Assembly: GCA_029565375.1 (NCBI GenBank)
Contig: JAKQOF010000062.1
Location: 1-7,578 of the forward strand
Source of the DNA: a bacterium
GTDB taxonomy: Bacteria > Patescibacteriota > Saccharimonadia > Saccharimonadales > Saccharimonadaceae
DNA: 7,578 nt
Direction: 5' to 3'
The notes beneath the pieces were generated by a model. It ran no database searches and was not told the DNA's origin. It was given only the letters and a program-made list of their open reading frames with translations. Made by a program: the position numbers and the translations under genes. Below are positions 5,176 to 7,578 of the stretch, piece after piece (the stretch's first letter is position 1; each line of letters starts with the position of its first letter).

Positions 5176-6015
5176 ATGGTAAAGGCAAGAAGAAAGAACG
5201 CTCACCTAACACTCGTCGTTACAGGATATATTTTATTTTTCTTGTTGGTAGTCGCAACGTTGGTCTCGACAACAATTCCACTAGGGGTTATGTTATTCGA
5301 TCCAAGAGTTTTGCATTATAATGTTGCGATAATCGCTGTCTCGCTGACAGTCGGTGCAGTTTTGCCAGTATTAATTGGCTATAGTATCGGCGATCGCTCC
5401 GTAAAATCGAAGAACAAGTTGAGCCATCATTTTAATGGTATGCTCTTCAGCTTGCTTGGGTACGGTTTGATGACGTCAGTTGCGGTATTGATGTTCATTC
5501 CTGAAGATATTTTTGGTGATGATAACCTTAGGATCATTATCATGAACTTGTTGCCAGGCATTGCTGTGGCGATTGTATCCGCCATCATTGCCGTTGCCTA
5601 TATGCGTAGTCGTCAGGCCAAGCAAGATATTCTTGAATACAGACCTTTTACAATACTGCTCATCGCTTCAATAATAGGTATGCCAGTATGGTCATTAGTG
5701 AGTAGTGTCTTCACAAATAGTTTTGATATGTACTCAGCTATATCGCTCATTATAGTCGTGATACTTGCATACATCTCATACGCTACACTTCGAAAAAAGC
5801 GGCTTACTGTCTTCCAGAAAGCAAGCTGGTCAGCCGTATCCGTATCAGTATTATTTGTTATGGCCTATATCTCATCTCAGCTGGTGTTTGCGATTGCGAA
5901 CTATCTGTTACCGTATGCGACGATGGAGGAGCAGATCATTGTCGAGATCGTTGGGTACAGCCTTGCACTTGCTGGTTGGGTTATCTATTGGATAAAGCAA
6001 ACGAAAGAGCTATGA
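5176..6015 (+). CDS. Multi-pass membrane protein, unknown function
   Basis: I do not recognise the family. The 279-residue product (from the ATG at 5176) starts with a basic tail, MVKARRKNAH, then about eight hydrophobic segments near residues 11-36, 48-70, 88-108, 119-143, 157-178, 185-204, 217-246 and 256-273. Basic loops (SVKSKNK 75-81, RSRQAK 144-149, LRKKR 205-209) suggest an N-in topology by the positive-inside rule. No signal peptidase site, nucleotide-binding motif or conserved catalytic cluster is visible. Acidic patches EDIFGDD (110-116) and ATMEEQ (248-253) lie in loops. The gene has its own promoter and ends in TGA. An SGNH hydrolase follows 110 bp later on the same strand, but a shared role is only a possibility. 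Confidence 0.85.
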   Translation: MVKARRKNAHLTLVVTGYILFFLLVVATLVSTTIPLGVMLFDPRVLHYNVAIIAVSLTVGAVLPVLIGYSIGDRSVKSKNKLSHHFNGMLFSLLGYGLMTSVAVLMFIPEDIFGDDNLRIIIMNLLPGIAVAIVSAIIAVAYMRSRQAKQDILEYRPFTILLIASIIGMPVWSLVSSVFTNSFDMYSAISLIIVVILAYISYATLRKKRLTVFQKASWSAVSVSVLFVMAYISSQLVFAIANYLLPYATMEEQIIVEIVGYSLALAGWVIYWIKQTKEL

Positions 6016-6125
6016 GAGAATCATATTAAAGGATAGCATCGCTCGTGGTTTGTTGTCGCTATAAACAAAGTGCTGTACGATTGACCAGTTATAGTACATA
6101 ACGAAACGAAAGAATTATTTTTATT
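6016..6125. other. Intergenic region before the SGNH hydrolase gene
   Basis: No clear terminator follows the membrane-protein gene. TATAGT at 6090-6095 is the best -10 candidate (+1 near 6102), but it lacks a TGn extension and a good -35. The 24-nt leader would be A/T-rich, with GAAAG far from the ATG and no real Shine-Dalgarno site. Confidence 0.3.
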
Positions 6126-6788
6126 ATGAATACAGATCCTGATGCAATAAAAATTCTTTGCTACGGCGATAGCAATACATGGGGGCAGAAGCCAGATAAG
6201 ACCGGCCGATATGCTGTTGATGTACGTTGGACAGGTAGGTTACAGCAATCTCTCGGCGACAGATACTATGTTGTCGAAGAAGGCCTTGGAAGTAGAACGA
6301 CCGACCTTGACTATGACCGTAAGCCTGGACGTAATGGAAAAACGTATCTTATTCCATGTCTTGCTAGTCACACCCCAATTGATATCGTTGTGCTGATGTT
6401 GGGAACAAATGACTTAAAGGCAGAATATCATCGATCCGCTGAAGACATCTCTATAGCAATAAGCGGCTTGGTGAGTGACGTTCGTGAATTCGCTCAGAGT
6501 CAAAGCGGTAGTGTGCCTAGAGTCATCCTTGTGAGCCCCATCGAGATCAATAGTAATGCACCACGCTTTGCAGAATTTTATACCGGGTACTACGACGAAA
6601 GATCAATGGCTGAGTCACAGAAGCTGGGTGCGAAAATCGCTCACCTAGCACACCAAACAGGATGTGAGTTTTTGGACGCTGCAACAGTTTCACAACCAGG
6701 TGAAGACGGTATTCATTTTAGCAAAGAGTCTGAGGCCACATTGGCTGTTGCGCTCGAGGTCGTTATAAAAAGAGTATCGGCGAATTAG
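6126..6788 (+). CDS. SGNH/GDSL hydrolase, arylesterase/acyltransferase-like
   Basis: The 220-residue protein has all SGNH blocks. Block I is GDSNTWG with nucleophile S16; block II is EEGLGSRTT with G53; block III is LGTNDLK with N95; block V is DGIHFS with D194 and H197. DVRWTGRL (32-39), EEGLGSRTT and the LASHTPIDIVVLMLGTNDLK stretch (79-98) closely resemble the Mycobacterium smegmatis acyltransferase MsAcT and related arylesterases. Ester hydrolysis or acyl transfer on a small substrate is expected; the real substrate is unknown. No signal peptide or lipobox is visible, so it is probably cytoplasmic. Length matches MsAcT (about 216). The gene stops at TAG, 51 bp before the next predicted ORF. 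Confidence 0.92.
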   Translation: MNTDPDAIKILCYGDSNTWGQKPDKTGRYAVDVRWTGRLQQSLGDRYYVVEEGLGSRTTDLDYDRKPGRNGKTYLIPCLASHTPIDIVVLMLGTNDLKAEYHRSAEDISIAISGLVSDVREFAQSQSGSVPRVILVSPIEINSNAPRFAEFYTGYYDERSMAESQKLGAKIAHLAHQTGCEFLDAATVSQPGEDGIHFSKESEATLAVALEVVIKRVSAN

Positions 6789-6824
6789 CTAACGTGCTGT
6801 GTTGGCTTAACACCTCTGGGCCTA

Positions 6825-6833
6825 TGGTATGAT
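6825..6833 (+). promoter_or_regulatory. Extended -10 promoter of the leader ORF and kinase
   Basis: TGGTATGAT (TG-n-TATGAT) predicts +1 at 6840, exactly the A of an ATG. TTAACA (6807-6812) or TTGGCT (6802-6807) are possible -35 elements with non-ideal spacing. Confidence 0.5.
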
Positions 6834-6839
6834 AAGTGA

Positions 6840-6908
6840 ATGAGAGTCATTGGCTATTATCTTGAATATAGTGGAATGTTTGTTTCAATTAGCAGGGTAC
6901 ATCCATGA
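6840..6908 (+). CDS. Putative 22-codon leader ORF overlapping the kinase start
   Basis: The ATG at 6840 coincides with the +1 predicted from the TGGTATGAT box. The frame runs 22 codons (MRVIGYYLEYSG... ending ISRVHP) to a TGA at 6906. That stop overlaps the kinase ATG at 6905 as ATGA, the classic arrangement for translational coupling. The kinase ribosome site AGGG (6894-6897) lies inside it. It may be a coupling or attenuation leader, or a chance frame; the peptide has no recognisable motif. Confidence 0.4.
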   Translation: MRVIGYYLEYSGMFVSISRVHP

Positions 6909-7578
6909 ATTACAATTGGGATCAGAACATTGCACCGTATCTTAATACAATGCAGCCTGTAGAGGGCGGCTATTCGACTGCAACACGAGGCGTTGTTACG
7001 CTTGGTGACGGCAAAAAAGTCTTTGTGAAAATTGCAGAAGGTGAGACGACTATAAAGTGGCTGCAAAAGGAAGTTGATGTTTATATCAAATTGAATGCGG
7101 CAGGATATGCATACATTCCTCAACTATTGGCGCATAGCGGTGATCGAAGTGCTATGGCGATTGAGTATCTTGCAAACGCGCATTTTGACAACGCATGGGA
7201 CGAAGATAAGCTTGCTGCGATTATTGCCGCACAAGATGACTTAAAAAAATACGCTTATTTATTTGCAGCTGATCCGGCCTATACACTTGAGAGTGTTGTC
7301 GGGCGTGACTCAAAGTGGTCGGCTGTCATGGTGCCGAGAGCAATTGATCGCTTGAACGAAAAGTTTCGTATGTTATCGGTTGATGTTAACCTTAATCAGA
7401 CACAACTAGAGGCGTATGAAACTATGTTAAACGGCTGGCATATGCAAGAAGATACGCTGGTGCATCAAGATATCCGTGCTGATAACTTTGCATACGACGA
7501 GACGACGCATCGAGGCCTGTTGATCGACTGGAATTGGCTGTGTATTGGTGACGCTAGTCTTGATACTACACCTTTGTT
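6905..7578 (+). CDS. APH-fold phosphotransferase (kinase), 3' partial
   Basis: The 224 visible residues show the aminoglycoside-phosphotransferase/choline-kinase fold. The nucleotide loop region is EGGYSTATRG (20-29), with VFVKIA carrying the ATP lysine K42 and the helix-C glutamate E56 (KEVDVY). The hinge is MAIEYLANAHF (84-94). The Brenner catalytic motif is HQDIRADN (187-194, H187, D189, N194), and the Mg-binding aspartate D208 is in LIDWNW, followed by GDASLD. The family phosphorylates small molecules (aminoglycosides, choline, homoserine, sugars) and some proteins; the substrate cannot be named here. The C-terminus is cut by the window end. The start at 6905 is the first after an in-frame TAG (6890) and has AGGG seven bases upstream. 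Confidence 0.88.
   Translation, partial: MNYNWDQNIAPYLNTMQPVEGGYSTATRGVVTLGDGKKVFVKIAEGETTIKWLQKEVDVYIKLNAAGYAYIPQLLAHSGDRSAMAIEYLANAHFDNAWDEDKLAAIIAAQDDLKKYAYLFAADPAYTLESVVGRDSKWSAVMVPRAIDRLNEKFRMLSVDVNLNQTQLEAYETMLNGWHMQEDTLVHQDIRADNFAYDETTHRGLLIDWNWLCIGDASLDTTPL

Noticed and set aside
2768..6015. UGA recoded as glycine, as in some CPR lineages
   Set aside because: tRNA-Gly has anticodon TCC, the membrane protein ends naturally at TGA, and no conserved domain is broken by an in-frame TGA.
6787..6813. Terminator after the SGNH hydrolase gene
   Set aside because: Two competing short stems (AGCTAAC/GTTGGCT, GTGTT/AACAC) exist, but neither has a T-run.
6857..7123. 88-codon minus-strand reading frame
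   Set aside because: It is the antisense shadow of the APH-fold kinase, whose catalytic motifs are intact on the plus strand.

Overview
The window looks like a chromosomal segment of a reduced-genome bacterium, most likely of the Candidate Phyla Radiation (Patescibacteria), with Saccharibacteria (TM7) as the best guess. This is an inference. It rests on the divergent Clp-type ATPase carrying a DWSFGWIPLL-type linker that I associate with CPR Clp proteins, on very short intergenic gaps, and on a promoter style dominated by extended -10 boxes (TGnTATAnT). The genetic code looks standard: TAA, TAG and TGA are all used as stops, and the tRNA-Gly reads TCC rather than TCA.

Layout. 2-1870 (+) is the 3' part of a two-domain Clp/Hsp100-like AAA+ ATPase, meeting end to end with tsaC (1875-2417, -), which makes the precursor of the tRNA modification t6A. 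2426-2882 is a tRNA region: tRNA-His(GTG) on the minus strand with its terminator, a stretch of short repeats, then tRNA-Gly(TCC) on the plus strand with a long hairpin that begins in its own CCA end. A small nucleoside deoxyribosyltransferase/DNPH1-like gene follows (3012-3380, +), meeting end to end with purF (3385-4809, -). Upstream of purF, and divergent from it, lies tRNA-Arg(TCT) (5037-5113, +). It is preceded by a broken copy of its own leader and 5' part, plus an inverted copy of its D-arm. The right side (5176-7578, +) is an accessory-looking run: an unrecognised multi-pass membrane protein, an SGNH hydrolase resembling the MsAcT/arylesterase group, a 22-codon leader ORF, and an aminoglycoside-phosphotransferase-fold kinase cut by the window edge.

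How it fits together. Translation and tRNA supply (tsaC plus three tRNAs) and nucleotide metabolism (purF, deoxyribosyltransferase) dominate the left and centre. tRNA-Arg(TCT) is itself an expected t6A target. Several protein genes have an extended -10 so close to the ATG that their mRNAs should be leaderless. purF is the exception, with a real leader and a Shine-Dalgarno-like site.

Most notable: the rearranged tRNA-Arg locus, the Clp ATPase lacking both substrate-gripping pore-loop aromatics and apparently having a dead first ATPase domain, and the leaderless 22-codon ORF coupled to the kinase by an ATGA overlap.
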